From: Halorussus pelagicus
GTDB taxonomy: Archaea > Halobacteriota > Halobacteria > Halobacteriales > Haladaptataceae
Length of the DNA: 64,000 nt
Assembly (NCBI RefSeq): GCF_004087835.1
Contig: NZ_CP035120.1
Span: 186,001 to 250,000 of the forward strand
Direction: 5' to 3'
Part shown: piece by piece, positions 16,875 through 26,069 of the stretch
Layout of the letters: the number at the start of each line of letters is the position of its first letter
Numbering within the stretch: the stretch's first letter is position 1
Position numbers and translations under genes: made by a program
Notes under the pieces: model-generated
What the model was told of the DNA's origin: nothing
Databases searched by the model: none
What the model saw: the letters and a program-made list of their open reading frames with translations, nothing else

Positions 16875-18551
16875 TCAGTAGCCCGTCGCGTTCCCGTCCT
16901 TCCGAGGTTCGGTCGCCCCCGAGATAACGGGGTCTCCGGCGTCGAGACCCTGCACTCGGGTGAGTTGGGCACCGCCGAACATCACTGGCGGGAGGACGCG
17001 CACGTCGTGGCCCTTCCGGGCGAGTTTCGACTGGGTAGCGCCGTCCAGTCGTCCCTCGACGGCCAACTCGCCGGACTCGCGGTAGCGCCAGCGCGGGTGG
17101 TCCAGCGCGGCCTGCAGGGGCATGTCGTAATCCACAATATTCGATATCACTTGGACGTGACCCTGCGGTTGCATGTACCCGCCCATCACGCCGAAGGCGG
17201 CCCAGTCGTCCGCCCCGAACTTGGCGAGACCCGGAATCAGGGTGTGGAACGGTCGCTTGCCCGGTTCGAGGCTGTTGGGGTGGTCGGGGTCCAGCGAGAA
17301 GGAGGCCCCGCGGTTCTGGAGCGCGATTCCGGTGTCGCCAGCGACGAGTCCCGACCCGAACCCGGCGAATCGGGAGTTGATGAACGAGACGACGTTCCCC
17401 TCGTCGTCGGCGACGGTGAGCAAGACCGTGTCGGCGTCCTCGGCGTGCGAATCCGGAACGCCGAAGGTCACCTCGTGGTCGGCCGTCTCGCCGATTCCCT
17501 CCGCGCGAGATTCGGCCCACGACTCGGACGCCAGCGGCGGAATTTCCTCGTACTCGGGGTCGGTGATGTAGCGGTGGCCGTCGTGGAACGCGCGCTTGGT
17601 CGCCTCCGCGAAGTAGTGGACGCGCTCGGGCGAGTCGATGGGGTAGTCGCCCGCGCCGATTTCCTCGGCGATGTTCAGGGCTTCGAGCGCGATGAGACCC
17701 TGATTGTTCGGCGGGAGTTCGTAGATTTCCGCGCCGTTGTAGGTCGTCGAGACCGGTTCGACGAACTCCGGTTCGAAGTCCGCGAGGTCCTCGACGGTCA
17801 TAAACCCGCCCTTCGCCTGCACTTCGCTGGCGATTTCCTCCGCGATGTCGCCCTCGTACACCACGTCCGCGCCCTGCTGGGCTATCTTTCGCATCGATTC
17901 GCCGAGTCGCGCCAGAGTCATGCGCTCGCCGACCTCCGGCGCGCGGCCCTGCTTCAGGAAGGCCTCGCGGGCGTGGTCGTCGGTGAACAACTCCTCCGCG
18001 CCGGTCCAGTGGGAGGCGATAATCTCCGACACGGGATACCCCTCGGTCGCGTACTCGATGGCCGGACCGAGCGCGTCCGCGAGCGAGCGGTTCCCCAGTT
18101 CCTCGACCGTGGCTTCCCACCCGCGAGCCGTGCCGGGCACCGTGACCGCGTGGGGACCGAGGAAGGGCATTCCGGCGTCCTCGTCGGCGTCGGTCGCGTA
18201 GCCCCGCGACTCGGGGTAGTAGTCCGCGGAGTCGGGGTCGTCTTCCAGCGCCGCGCGGACGTTCTCGATGGTCGCCTCGGCGGGCGCGCCCCCGCAGGAG
18301 CGCATCCCGCCGACCTCGCCGTCGGCGGTCCGGTAAAGCGCGAACACGTCGCCGCCGAGACCGGTACTCGTCGGTTCCACGACGTTAAGCGCGGCGGCGG
18401 TAGCCACCGCGGCGTCGAAGGCGTTGCCGCCCTCGCGGAGCAGTTCGACGCCCGCTTCGGCCGCGAGCGGTTGGCTGGTGGCGACGACGCCGTTGGGCGC
18501 GTACACTGTCGAGCGTCTGGACGCGAAGCGGTCGGGGTCCGGGTCGGTCAT
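16875..18551 (-). CDS. ggt: Gamma-glutamyltransferase
   Basis: The start at 18551 gives 558 residues. Family landmarks are visible: GVVATSQPLAAEAGVELLREGGNAFDAAVATA near the N-terminus (quoted in part), GGDVFAL, and the nucleophile region DADTVLLTVADDEGNVVS. In that region the Thr after DAD is the expected catalytic and autoprocessing residue. It transfers gamma-glutamyl groups or hydrolyses gamma-glutamyl compounds. Haloarchaea use gamma-glutamylcysteine as a thiol, so a role in its turnover is plausible. No signal peptide is evident. It stands alone. Confidence 0.9.
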   Translation of the reverse strand: MTDPDPDRFASRRSTVYAPNGVVATSQPLAAEAGVELLREGGNAFDAAVATAAALNVVEPTSTGLGGDVFALYRTADGEVGGMRSCGGAPAEATIENVRAALEDDPDSADYYPESRGYATDADEDAGMPFLGPHAVTVPGTARGWEATVEELGNRSLADALGPAIEYATEGYPVSEIIASHWTGAEELFTDDHAREAFLKQGRAPEVGERMTLARLGESMRKIAQQGADVVYEGDIAEEIASEVQAKGGFMTVEDLADFEPEFVEPVSTTYNGAEIYELPPNNQGLIALEALNIAEEIGAGDYPIDSPERVHYFAEATKRAFHDGHRYITDPEYEEIPPLASESWAESRAEGIGETADHEVTFGVPDSHAEDADTVLLTVADDEGNVVSFINSRFAGFGSGLVAGDTGIALQNRGASFSLDPDHPNSLEPGKRPFHTLIPGLAKFGADDWAAFGVMGGYMQPQGHVQVISNIVDYDMPLQAALDHPRWRYRESGELAVEGRLDGATQSKLARKGHDVRVLPPVMFGGAQLTRVQGLDAGDPVISGATEPRKDGNATGY

Positions 18552-18634
18552 GGCAGGGGTTTGCGTGGCAGGGGTCAAAAACGACGGGGAAGGGGCAGGG
18601 GAGGAAGCGCGGGACCGGAAAGGACGGGGAGAAG

Positions 18635-19096
18635 TTACTCGGACTCGGCGCCTCCGGTCGCCGACTCGCCCGACTCCAGGTCCAACAGCGACCGGAGCGC
18701 GTCGGTGAACGCCTCGGTGTCGGCCGGGAAGACGGAGATAGGCTTCGCGCGCCCTTCGACCTTGATGCGGGCCTTCCCGCGCTTGCGGTACGTCCAGTAG
18801 AGGCTAGCGGTCCCGAACACCGCGAACGCGGCCCCGAGGAGCGCGCTCTTCGGGACCGAGTAGAGACCGTAACTGACCAGCAGGATGCTCAGGACGGCAA
18901 GAAAGTAGTCGAATTTCTCGACGGTCACTTCGACCACGTCGTCGAGCGCGACCCGAGTCAGGTCGGGGTCGCCCGACGACTCGCCGGTGACGACCAGCAG
19001 GGAGTCGCCGGTAAGCGCGACCGACCCGCCGGTCCGTAGCGACAGGCGCTCGCGGACGGTTTCGCCGTCGGGGAGCGCGTCGGAGATGGCAGTCAT
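18635..19096 (-). CDS. Membrane protein with PH-like domain, unknown function
   Basis: From the ATG at 19096 the product is 153 residues. An N-terminal beta-rich segment (GGSVALTGDSLLVVTGES) and a later strand (RGKARIKVEGRAKPISVF) flank two transmembrane segments around residues 64-100 (FLAVLSILLVSYGLYSVP, LLGAAFAVFGTASLYW). This resembles bacterial PH (YdbT-like) membrane proteins, but I am not certain. It is the only gene between ggt and the epimerase gene. Confidence 0.65.
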   Translation of the reverse strand: MTAISDALPDGETVRERLSLRTGGSVALTGDSLLVVTGESSGDPDLTRVALDDVVEVTVEKFDYFLAVLSILLVSYGLYSVPKSALLGAAFAVFGTASLYWTYRKRGKARIKVEGRAKPISVFPADTEAFTDALRSLLDLESGESATGGAESE

Positions 19097-19228
19097 CGTC
19101 GGTAAGTCGGGGGTCGAGGTCGAAAAAGGGTCGGTTCGGCATCGGGACCGACCCCGCGAGCGGAGAGCGGCCCGGATTCGAACCGAGAGAAAAAGTACCA
19201 AACGCACCGCAGAAACCCCGAAGGTAAA

Positions 19229-19237
19229 GATATATCC
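19229..19237 (+). promoter_or_regulatory. TATA-like box for the epimerase gene at 19261
   Basis: GATATATCC lies 24-32 bases upstream of the ATG at 19261. Confidence 0.45.
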
Positions 19238-19260
19238 GTCGCTCTGTCGCTATCTCCGGC

Positions 19261-20190
19261 ATGGAGTTATCAGGGAAGTCGGTCCTCGTCACCGGCGGTG
19301 CCGGACTCATCGGCACCCACCTCACCGAGTCGCTCGCCGCGGACAACGACGTACTCGTCGCCGACAACTGTTCGAAGGGCAACCGCGAGTGGGTGCCCGA
19401 GTCGGCGGCATTCGCCGAGTGCGACCTCACCGACCCCGACGACGTGGCCGAGGTCGTCACCGGAGATCTCGACGTTATCTTCCACCTCGGGGCGCTCTCG
19501 GACGTGAACCGGGGTGACCACCGGCGGGTCTTCGAGCACAACAACGCGATGCTCTACAACATTCTCGAACGCATGGACGAGGTCGGTCTCTCGAAAATCG
19601 CGTTCGCCTCCTCGTCGGCGGTGTACGGCGAAGCGCCCCGCCCGACGCCAGAGGACTTCGCGCCGCTCGAACCCGTCAGCACCTACGGCGCGAGTAAACT
19701 GGCTGGCGAGGGCCTGCTCTCGACGTACGCCCATTCGCACGACTTCACGACGTGGCTGTTCCGGTTCTCGAACGTCGTCGGACCCCACCAGCGCAACAAC
19801 GTCATCTCGGACTTCATCGAGAAGTTGCTCGACGACCCCCACTCCCTCGAAATTCTGGGCGACGGTCGCCAAGAGAAGTCCTACCTCCACGTCGAGGACT
19901 GCGTGGCCGGGATGGAACACGTCGTGGAGAACACCGACGACCCGACGAACATCTACAACCTCGGCACGCGGACGACCATCTCGGTGACGCGCATCGCCGA
20001 ACTGGTCAGCGACGTGGTCGGCTGTGACCCCGAGTACGAGTACACCGGCGGCGACCGGGGCTGGACCGGCGACGTGCCGAAGATGCGCCTCTCCATCGAG
20101 AAGGCCAGCGCAATCGGCTGGTCGCCCGAGCGCGAGAGCGCACAAGCGGTCCGGACCGCGGCCGAGCAGTTGTACGACGAGTTGGCCTGA
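19261..20190 (+). CDS. NAD-dependent sugar epimerase/dehydratase (extended SDR)
   Basis: The product is 309 residues. The N-terminus carries the NAD-binding motif TGGAGLIG. The catalytic motif is YGASK (near residue 142), with SSSAVYGE upstream as the Ser of the triad. The C-terminus (YEYTGGDRGWTGDVPKMRLS) fits UDP-sugar epimerases that act on nucleotide sugars. It probably supplies a sugar for glycosylation or cell-surface polymer. A second SDR of the same type lies at 23788. The exact substrate is not determined by sequence. Confidence 0.88.
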   Translation: MELSGKSVLVTGGAGLIGTHLTESLAADNDVLVADNCSKGNREWVPESAAFAECDLTDPDDVAEVVTGDLDVIFHLGALSDVNRGDHRRVFEHNNAMLYNILERMDEVGLSKIAFASSSAVYGEAPRPTPEDFAPLEPVSTYGASKLAGEGLLSTYAHSHDFTTWLFRFSNVVGPHQRNNVISDFIEKLLDDPHSLEILGDGRQEKSYLHVEDCVAGMEHVVENTDDPTNIYNLGTRTTISVTRIAELVSDVVGCDPEYEYTGGDRGWTGDVPKMRLSIEKASAIGWSPERESAQAVRTAAEQLYDELA

Positions 20191-20285
20191 CGGACACTCA
20201 CCGACTTTTCGCGGTCGTCGTCACGAACACCACACACCTTCGAGGAGCGACAGAACAAAGTCTCCGCCCGGAGTCATTTCGTTCC

Positions 20286-22010
20286 ATGACCGACACCAAC
20301 GAGGCGCTCGTCGCCGACCTCGAAGCCCTCGGCGTCGAGTGCGTCTTCGGCTACCCCGGCGGTCGGGTTATCGAACTGCTGGACGAACTCCCCGACGCCG
20401 ACATCGAGGTCGTCCGGCCGCGCGACGAGCGGGAGGGGAGCGTCATGGCCGAGATGTATGGCCGCCTGACCCAGAATCCGGGCGTCCTCGCCGGGCAGGG
20501 ACCGTGGATAGGTAGTCTGGGCACTATCGGTCAGATGGAGGCCCGCCTCTCGTCGTCGCCGATGGTCGTCCTCACGGAGGCCAGCGAGCGCGGTAACTAC
20601 TCGACGCTCGCGCCCTACCAGCAGTCCCGCGGAGACTACGGCGGTCTCGACCTCCCCAAAATCTTGGACGCTGTGACGAAAGAACACTGGTTCCCGCGCT
20701 CGCCGACCGAGACCCTGCGGAGCGTCCAGTTGGCGTTCAAACACGCCACTGCGGGCCGACCCGGCCCGACGGCGGTCATCCTCGACGGCGACGCCATCAC
20801 CGAGGAAGTTCCCGAGGACCCGATTCCGCCGGTCTGGGACGCCGACGAGCAGGTCCGCAACTGGGACAGCGCGCCGACCGACGAGGACGTAGCGCAAGCG
20901 GCCGAGGCCTTCGCCGACGCCGAGCGCCCGGTCGTCATCGCCGGAAACGGGATTCACGCCGCCCACGCCTACGACGAGTTGCGGGAGGTCGCCGAGACCT
21001 ACGGCGCGGTGGTCGTGACTTCCTACCTCGGGAAATCGACGATTCCGGAGACCCACGACCTCGCGGGCGGCGTCATCGGCTCGTTCGGCCACGAGGGCGC
21101 GAATCAGGTCGTCAGCGAGTCCGACGCCCTGCTCGTCGCTGGCTGTCGGATGAATCCGATGGACACGAACTGGCAGGCTCCGAGTTTCATCAGGCCCGAC
21201 GAGCAGACCATCGTTCACGCCGACATCGACACCCGGAACGCCGGGTGGGTGTACCCCGCGGACGTGGGACTCATCGGCGACGCGAAAGAGAGCCTGCGGG
21301 CACTCGCGGAAGCGCGCTCGTCGGCGTCTGCGGACGCCGACGAGCGCGCGGGAGACGACTGGGCCAGCGAGCGCGCCGAGTCGGCCCGCGAGTCGTTCCG
21401 CGTGCCGGAGTGTGAGGACGACGGCGCGCCCATCAAACCCCAGCGCGCGGTGAAGGAAATCGAGACCGTCGTGGACGAGGAGACCATCGTCACGGCCGAC
21501 TCGGGCAACAACCGCTTCTGGCTCCTGAACTACCTCCAGACGCCGGGCATCCGGACCTACTTCGGCTCCGGCGGCGTCGGCGGGATGGGGTGGGCGACCC
21601 CGGCCGCGGTCTCGGCCGCCATCACGACCGACAAGGACGTTATCGGCGTCGCAGGCGACGGCGGATTCACGATGACGATGACCAGCGTGGAAATCGCTGT
21701 CGAGCAGGGGGTCGCGCCGACGTTCGTCGTGCTAAACGACACTAGCCTCGGAATGGTGCGCCAGATGCAGGACGCCGAGGGCGACATCGCTGGCGTCGAG
21801 TTCCACGACACCGACTTCGTGAAAGTCGCGGAGGGCTTCGGTGCGGAGGGGATTCGGGCGACGACGCCGGACGAGTTGGCCGAGGCGCTTGCCAAGGGGA
21901 AGGACGCCGACGTGCCGACGGTTATCGACGCGCGAATCGACCGCGAGGAGGACATGGCCGAGCAGTTGCAGTCGTCGTTCTACGCGGAAGTCGGCGGGCT
22001 TCACGAGTAG
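20286..22010 (+). CDS. Thiamine pyrophosphate-dependent enzyme (acetolactate synthase-like)
   Basis: The product is 574 residues with the three-domain architecture of the ThDP decarboxylase/ligase family. The N-terminal domain includes FGYPGGRVIELLDEL and the likely catalytic Glu in DEREGSVMAEM. The C-terminal domain has the cofactor motif GDGG at 457-460, then VVLND about 25 residues later. It resembles IlvB and benzoylformate decarboxylase but lacks features that would fix the substrate. No small regulatory subunit gene is adjacent. The interdomain linker (about residues 343-355) is encoded by a perfect 17-bp inverted repeat. Confidence 0.85.
   Translation: MTDTNEALVADLEALGVECVFGYPGGRVIELLDELPDADIEVVRPRDEREGSVMAEMYGRLTQNPGVLAGQGPWIGSLGTIGQMEARLSSSPMVVLTEASERGNYSTLAPYQQSRGDYGGLDLPKILDAVTKEHWFPRSPTETLRSVQLAFKHATAGRPGPTAVILDGDAITEEVPEDPIPPVWDADEQVRNWDSAPTDEDVAQAAEAFADAERPVVIAGNGIHAAHAYDELREVAETYGAVVVTSYLGKSTIPETHDLAGGVIGSFGHEGANQVVSESDALLVAGCRMNPMDTNWQAPSFIRPDEQTIVHADIDTRNAGWVYPADVGLIGDAKESLRALAEARSSASADADERAGDDWASERAESARESFRVPECEDDGAPIKPQRAVKEIETVVDEETIVTADSGNNRFWLLNYLQTPGIRTYFGSGGVGGMGWATPAAVSAAITTDKDVIGVAGDGGFTMTMTSVEIAVEQGVAPTFVVLNDTSLGMVRQMQDAEGDIAGVEFHDTDFVKVAEGFGAEGIRATTPDELAEALAKGKDADVPTVIDARIDREEDMAEQLQSSFYAEVGGLHE
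21312..21349. repeat. Perfect 17-bp inverted repeat inside the ThDP enzyme gene
   Basis: The arms at 21312-21328 and 21333-21349 are perfect reverse complements with loop TGCG. The arm core is CGTCGGCGTC and GACGCCGACG. It encodes a low-complexity linker (RSSASADADERA). Confidence 0.85.
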
Positions 22011-22087
22011 GTCGGCGACCGCGACCAGAGATATCATTTCCCTGTCTAATCCGGACCCTTTAGCGGGAGAGGTTCTTAGGTAAGCGT

Positions 22088-23353
22088 ATGAGTTCCGCCA
22101 ACCCGCAAGGCCTACAGGCGTTTCCCGAGGAGTTAGCGAGCCGCGAGTCGTGGCTCGAACCGTTCGACTGGTACCGAGAGATGCGCGACGAGAATCCTGT
22201 CAGGTACGACGCCAAGCGCAAGTCGTGGGACGTATTCCGGTACGAGGACGTAAAGCGGATTCTGGACGACGACGAGACGTTCTCGGTGAACCCGCGACTC
22301 GCTGACGACTTCGTGGAACCGGACAACCCCGGCGAAGGTCTCATCTTCGACACGATGCTGCTTCAGGACCCACCGCGCCACGACGACCTCCGGAGCGTCG
22401 TGGACGACCAGTTCCAACCGCGGACGCTCCGCGAGCGCGAACCGCACTTCCGAGAGTTGGCGAGCGATCTACTGGACGACGCCCTCGGTGACGGCCGCGA
22501 GGGCGGCGACGACAGCGAAAGCGGCGAGATGGAAATCGTGGACGATCTCGCGTACCCGTTCCCGGTGACGGTCATCGCGGAACTGCTCGGCGTTCCCGCC
22601 GAGGAGCGCGACCGGTTCAAGCAGTGGTCCGACACGCTCGTCTCGGCCGCGAGCGACGACGAGGGCGACGCCGAGTACGCCGAGCGCCAACAGCAGGCCC
22701 AGATGGAGATGGCTCAGTATTTCATCGAGATGATATCGGACCGGCGAGAGAACCCCCGAGACGACCTGCTCTCCCGAATCGCCACCGCGGAACTGAGCGA
22801 CGGGAGCCAGCTTTCCCAAGAGGAGGCGCTGGGCATGTGCATCCTCCTGCTCGTCGCGGGCAACATCACGACGACGAACCTGATAGCGAACGCAGTCCGG
22901 TCGTTCGCCGACGCCGAAGGCAATCTGTTCGACCGACTGCGGGACGACGAGCGCGCGCTCACGAGCGCGCTGGAAGAGACTCTTCGCTACCGGTCGCCCG
23001 TGCAGGCGATGACCCGCATCGCAACCGAGGACGTGACGATGCGCGGCGAGACCATCGAAGAGGGCGACCGAATCGTCGTTTGGCTCGGGTCGGCGAACCG
23101 CGACGAGCGGCAGTTCGAGGACGCCGACGAGTTCCGGCCCGACCGCTCGCCGAACCAGCACCTCGGGTTCGGCCACGGTACTCACTACTGTCTGGGCGCG
23201 CCGCTGGCGCGACTGGAAGCGAAAATCGCGCTCACGGAACTGCTGGAGCGCGTCGAGAACGTGAAAATGTCCGACGCCGACCTCCAACCGACGCGGAGTT
23301 CGTTCATTTACGGCGTCGAGTCACTGCCGATTCGATACGACGAACGAACGTAG
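22088..23353 (+). CDS. Cytochrome P450
   Basis: The product is 421 residues, typical of soluble prokaryotic P450s. The I-helix motif VAGNITTTN carries the AGxxT-like signature. The K-helix motif is EETLR (Glu297, Arg300). The haem loop is FGHGTHYCLGAPLAR, with Cys368 as the haem ligand. It is a monooxygenase that needs a ferredoxin partner, which is not encoded here. It follows the ThDP enzyme by 77 bases, with a TATA-like TTTAGCG about 25 bases before the ATG, so it may have its own promoter. Confidence 0.95.
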   Translation: MSSANPQGLQAFPEELASRESWLEPFDWYREMRDENPVRYDAKRKSWDVFRYEDVKRILDDDETFSVNPRLADDFVEPDNPGEGLIFDTMLLQDPPRHDDLRSVVDDQFQPRTLREREPHFRELASDLLDDALGDGREGGDDSESGEMEIVDDLAYPFPVTVIAELLGVPAEERDRFKQWSDTLVSAASDDEGDAEYAERQQQAQMEMAQYFIEMISDRRENPRDDLLSRIATAELSDGSQLSQEEALGMCILLLVAGNITTTNLIANAVRSFADAEGNLFDRLRDDERALTSALEETLRYRSPVQAMTRIATEDVTMRGETIEEGDRIVVWLGSANRDERQFEDADEFRPDRSPNQHLGFGHGTHYCLGAPLARLEAKIALTELLERVENVKMSDADLQPTRSSFIYGVESLPIRYDERT

Positions 23354-23787
23354 TTCGCCGGTCGTGTTCACTTCCGGATTCGGCGCAGGAAACGGTGGTC
23401 GGTTCGGAACTCGCGGCGAGTTCTGAGCAGTGCGTCGTCAGTCCGTCTACAGGCAGACGCCCGGTGACGGACTGATTTCGATGATGCAAATCTGAAGTGG
23501 GTTCAGCGACATGGTGAATCACTGGGTGAGTCGTGTGAACGACACCCATGAGTAACGCTGTAGTGATAGCACTTAACAATTTATATTTGATATTACTTAT
23601 ATAATATATCTGAACGGGTGTAACTGTCGTGCGGTACGTTCCTAACGAACGACTGGCGACAACTCCAGTAAAACACACGAGGTAGAGGCGATAAGTTGAA
23701 GTTAGCTCTGCAACGGCGGGGAAAACCGGCCATCCAACCCCTTAGCGTACTGTACTTTTTTTACGGTTGCCGACACATTTGGGAGCG
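23354..23787. other. Intergenic region, AT-rich
   Basis: This stretch of about 430 bases contains a perfect inverted repeat (listed), a strongly AT-rich core at 23575-23612 and promoter-like sequence near 23755. I see no convincing gene on either strand. The AT-rich core is unusual for this window and could be a promoter, a decayed insertion or a replication-related site. Confidence 0.4.
23438..23475. repeat. Inverted repeat downstream of the P450 gene
   Basis: TCAGTCCGTC (23438-23447) pairs perfectly with GACGGACTGA (23466-23475). A competing shorter stem, CGTCT with AGACG (23444-23448 and 23455-23459), overlaps the left arm. Confidence 0.5.
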
Positions 23788-24756
23788 ATGACCGACTCAG
23801 CGACCGTACTCGTCACGGGCGGCACCGGTTTCATCGGTTCCTACGTCGCACAGGACCTCGTAGAGGCGGGCCACGACGTGGTGGCCTACGACCTCTCGAC
23901 CGACACCCGGATTCTGGAAAAGTTGGGCGTCGCCGACGACGTGGCGGTCGAGCGCGGCGACATTACGGACCCAACGAGCGTAATTCGGGCGGTCCGGGAG
24001 TCGGGCGCGACGCGAATCGTCCACCTCGCCGCGCTTCTGACCAACCTCGCGCGGGACAACCCTCGCGGCGCGGCCGAGGTCAACGTCATGGGCACGAACA
24101 ACGTCTTCGAGGCCGCCCGGACCTTGGACGACCAAGTCGAGCGCGTGGCGTGGGCGTCCTCGGCGGCGGTGTACGCCCCGCCAGCGAACTACGACGACGA
24201 GTGGGTGGACGAAGACGATTTGGTCTACCCCGACACGCTCTACGGCGCGACCAAGGAGTACAACGAGCATCAGGCGAAGGTGTACTTCGAGGACCACGAG
24301 GTCTCGCACGTCGGCCTGCGCCCGACCGTCGCGTACGGTCCCTACCGCGAGACCGGCGGGTCGGCGTTCCTCGCGGACATCGTGGAGAAGCCAGCGGTCG
24401 GCGAGTCGTTCGCGGTGGAGTACGGCGACCAAGTCATCGACTGGCAGTACGTCGAAGACATCGCCCAAGCGTTCCGGAAGGCGGCGTTCGCGCCCGAGGA
24501 GGACCTGCGCCAGCGCATCTACAACGTCCGGGGCGAGGTCGCCACGATTCGGGAGGCCGTCGAGACCGTCCGGTCGATTGTGCCCGACGCCGACATCGAG
24601 GTCAGCGACGAGGGCGAACTCCCGTGGACCCAGAAGTTGGACATGACCGGCGCGCAGGAAGACTTGGGCTACGAACCGGAGTACGACCTCGAAACGGGCT
24701 TCCGGAAGTACATCGGCGCGCTCCGTGCTGAGGAAGGGCTAGAGCCGTTGGAGTAG
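23788..24756 (+). CDS. NAD-dependent epimerase/dehydratase (extended SDR)
   Basis: From the ATG at 23788 the product is 322 residues. The N-terminus has VTGGTGFIGSYVAQDLVEAG as the NAD-binding site. The catalytic region has WASSAAVYAP and YGATKEYNEHQA, in which Tyr and Lys are the catalytic pair. It resembles UDP-glucose 4-epimerase and related family members. The substrate is unknown. The second SDR of this window at 19261 is only distantly similar. The next gene is a cupin with its own start 94 bases later. Confidence 0.88.
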   Translation: MTDSATVLVTGGTGFIGSYVAQDLVEAGHDVVAYDLSTDTRILEKLGVADDVAVERGDITDPTSVIRAVRESGATRIVHLAALLTNLARDNPRGAAEVNVMGTNNVFEAARTLDDQVERVAWASSAAVYAPPANYDDEWVDEDDLVYPDTLYGATKEYNEHQAKVYFEDHEVSHVGLRPTVAYGPYRETGGSAFLADIVEKPAVGESFAVEYGDQVIDWQYVEDIAQAFRKAAFAPEEDLRQRIYNVRGEVATIREAVETVRSIVPDADIEVSDEGELPWTQKLDMTGAQEDLGYEPEYDLETGFRKYIGALRAEEGLEPLE

Positions 24757-24850
24757 TTCCTCCTTACTACTGGTCACACCCGTGGGAATTCTCGAAAACC
24801 GAACGCCCGTTCGAACAACTTTTTCCCCCGGCGTCCGACAAGTATCCGAC

Positions 24851-25327
24851 ATGGAGAAAGTCGCCATCGACGCCGTGGACAACGAGCGAAACCCGATGAA
24901 GGTCCACAGCGTTCGCAAGCCGGTCTCGCGCGTCCTCGGCACCGAACACTTTGCCATGAACTATTTCGAGTTGGAAGCCGGGGAGTCGTTCTCGGGCGGC
25001 CTTCACAGGCACAACGACCAAGAGGAAGTGTTCTACGTCGAGTCCGGAACCGCGACGTTCGAGGTCGGACTGGACCGCGAGGAGGTCGTCGTGGAAGCGG
25101 GCGAGTTGATTCGGTTCCCGCCCGGCGAGTTCCAGAAGGGGTACAACGACGGCGAGGCGACCGTCGAAGGATGGGCGCTCGGCGCGCCCGGCGCGATGCA
25201 CGACTGGGACGAACTCCAGTCGCGGGCCTACTGCCCGGAGTGCGAGGACGAGAAGACCCACGACATGGCGTTCGTGGAGGAGTCCTTCGAGTTGACCTGC
25301 ACGGAGTGCGGGACGACGCAGGGGTAG
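24851..25327 (+). CDS. Cupin protein with C-terminal zinc ribbon
   Basis: The product is 158 residues from the ATG at 24851. Residues 40-105 form a cupin barrel with metal-binding motif GLHRHNDQEEVFYVESG and later FPPGEFQKGYN. The C-terminal 40 residues carry CPECEDEKTHDMA and CTECGTTQG, two CxxC knuckles of a zinc ribbon. The fusion of the two modules is notable. The cupin may bind a small molecule, and the ribbon may bind nucleic acid or protein. The gene ends one base before the convergent methyltransferase gene. Confidence 0.85.
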   Translation: MEKVAIDAVDNERNPMKVHSVRKPVSRVLGTEHFAMNYFELEAGESFSGGLHRHNDQEEVFYVESGTATFEVGLDREEVVVEAGELIRFPPGEFQKGYNDGEATVEGWALGAPGAMHDWDELQSRAYCPECEDEKTHDMAFVEESFELTCTECGTTQG

Positions 25328-25328
25328 G

Positions 25329-26069
25329 CTACTGCGCGACGAAGACCGTGCGCCCGTCTTCGTCCGGTTCGGCCGCCTCGTCGTACCAGCCGTGGCGTTC
25401 GACTGACAGGCCCAGCACGGCACAGACGCCGTCGAGGTACGACTCGTCGTGGTCGTAGAGGCGGTGGGTGTCCGCGAAGAACTCGCCGTCAGGCGTGAAG
25501 ACCAGCGAGTCCCACCGGAAGGTCGAGTCGCCAGTCTCGTGAACGTCGGTAAGTCTGGCGTAGGTCCCATCGTCGGCGTCGTAGGTCACGAGTCGCGGAG
25601 CGGTGCCCTCTTGGCCGGTGGCGAACTGGTCGAAGACGAGCAGGCCGCCGTCAACGAGATAATCGGCCGCCGCACGCAGACTTTCGGCGACGGCGTCGGC
25701 GTCAAGATGCTGGACGACAGTGAAGGGGAACCAAACGAGGTCGAACGACCCCTCGACGGGCAGGTCCGGGAGTTCGCCCACGCGGAACTCGGCGTCAGAC
25801 TTTGTGCGGGCGCGCTTGACCATCGCGGGGTACTTGTCCACGCCGACGACTTCGAAGCCCTCGGCGCTGAGTCGCTTGCTGTGTTCGCCGGTACCGCATC
25901 CGACGACGAGCGCGCGCTTTCGGCCGGATTCCAATTCGGACCTCTCGGCGTCGTCGGTGTCACGCTCCGCGAATCTGTCGAGAACGAACTCGACCTCGGC
26001 GTCGTAGTCCTTCCACGCGTAGAGTGCGTCGTAAGTCTCAGGATACTCGGCGTAGAGATTCTCGTTCAT
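25329..26069 (-). CDS. Class I SAM-dependent methyltransferase
   Basis: The product is 246 residues. The cofactor motif is ALVVGCGTGEHSKRLSAEGF near residues 53-72, followed by VVGVDKYPAMVKRA and FDLVWFPFTVVQHL. This is the standard class I methyltransferase layout. The substrate is unknown. The N-terminus (YPETYDALYAWKDYDAEVEF) is typical of the small-molecule type. The gene converges on the cupin-zinc ribbon gene. The 26070-26321 stretch upstream holds no clear gene; a minus-strand frame there lacks a supported start. Confidence 0.88.
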   Translation of the reverse strand: MNENLYAEYPETYDALYAWKDYDAEVEFVLDRFAERDTDDAERSELESGRKRALVVGCGTGEHSKRLSAEGFEVVGVDKYPAMVKRARTKSDAEFRVGELPDLPVEGSFDLVWFPFTVVQHLDADAVAESLRAAADYLVDGGLLVFDQFATGQEGTAPRLVTYDADDGTYARLTDVHETGDSTFRWDSLVFTPDGEFFADTHRLYDHDESYLDGVCAVLGLSVERHGWYDEAAEPDEDGRTVFVAQ

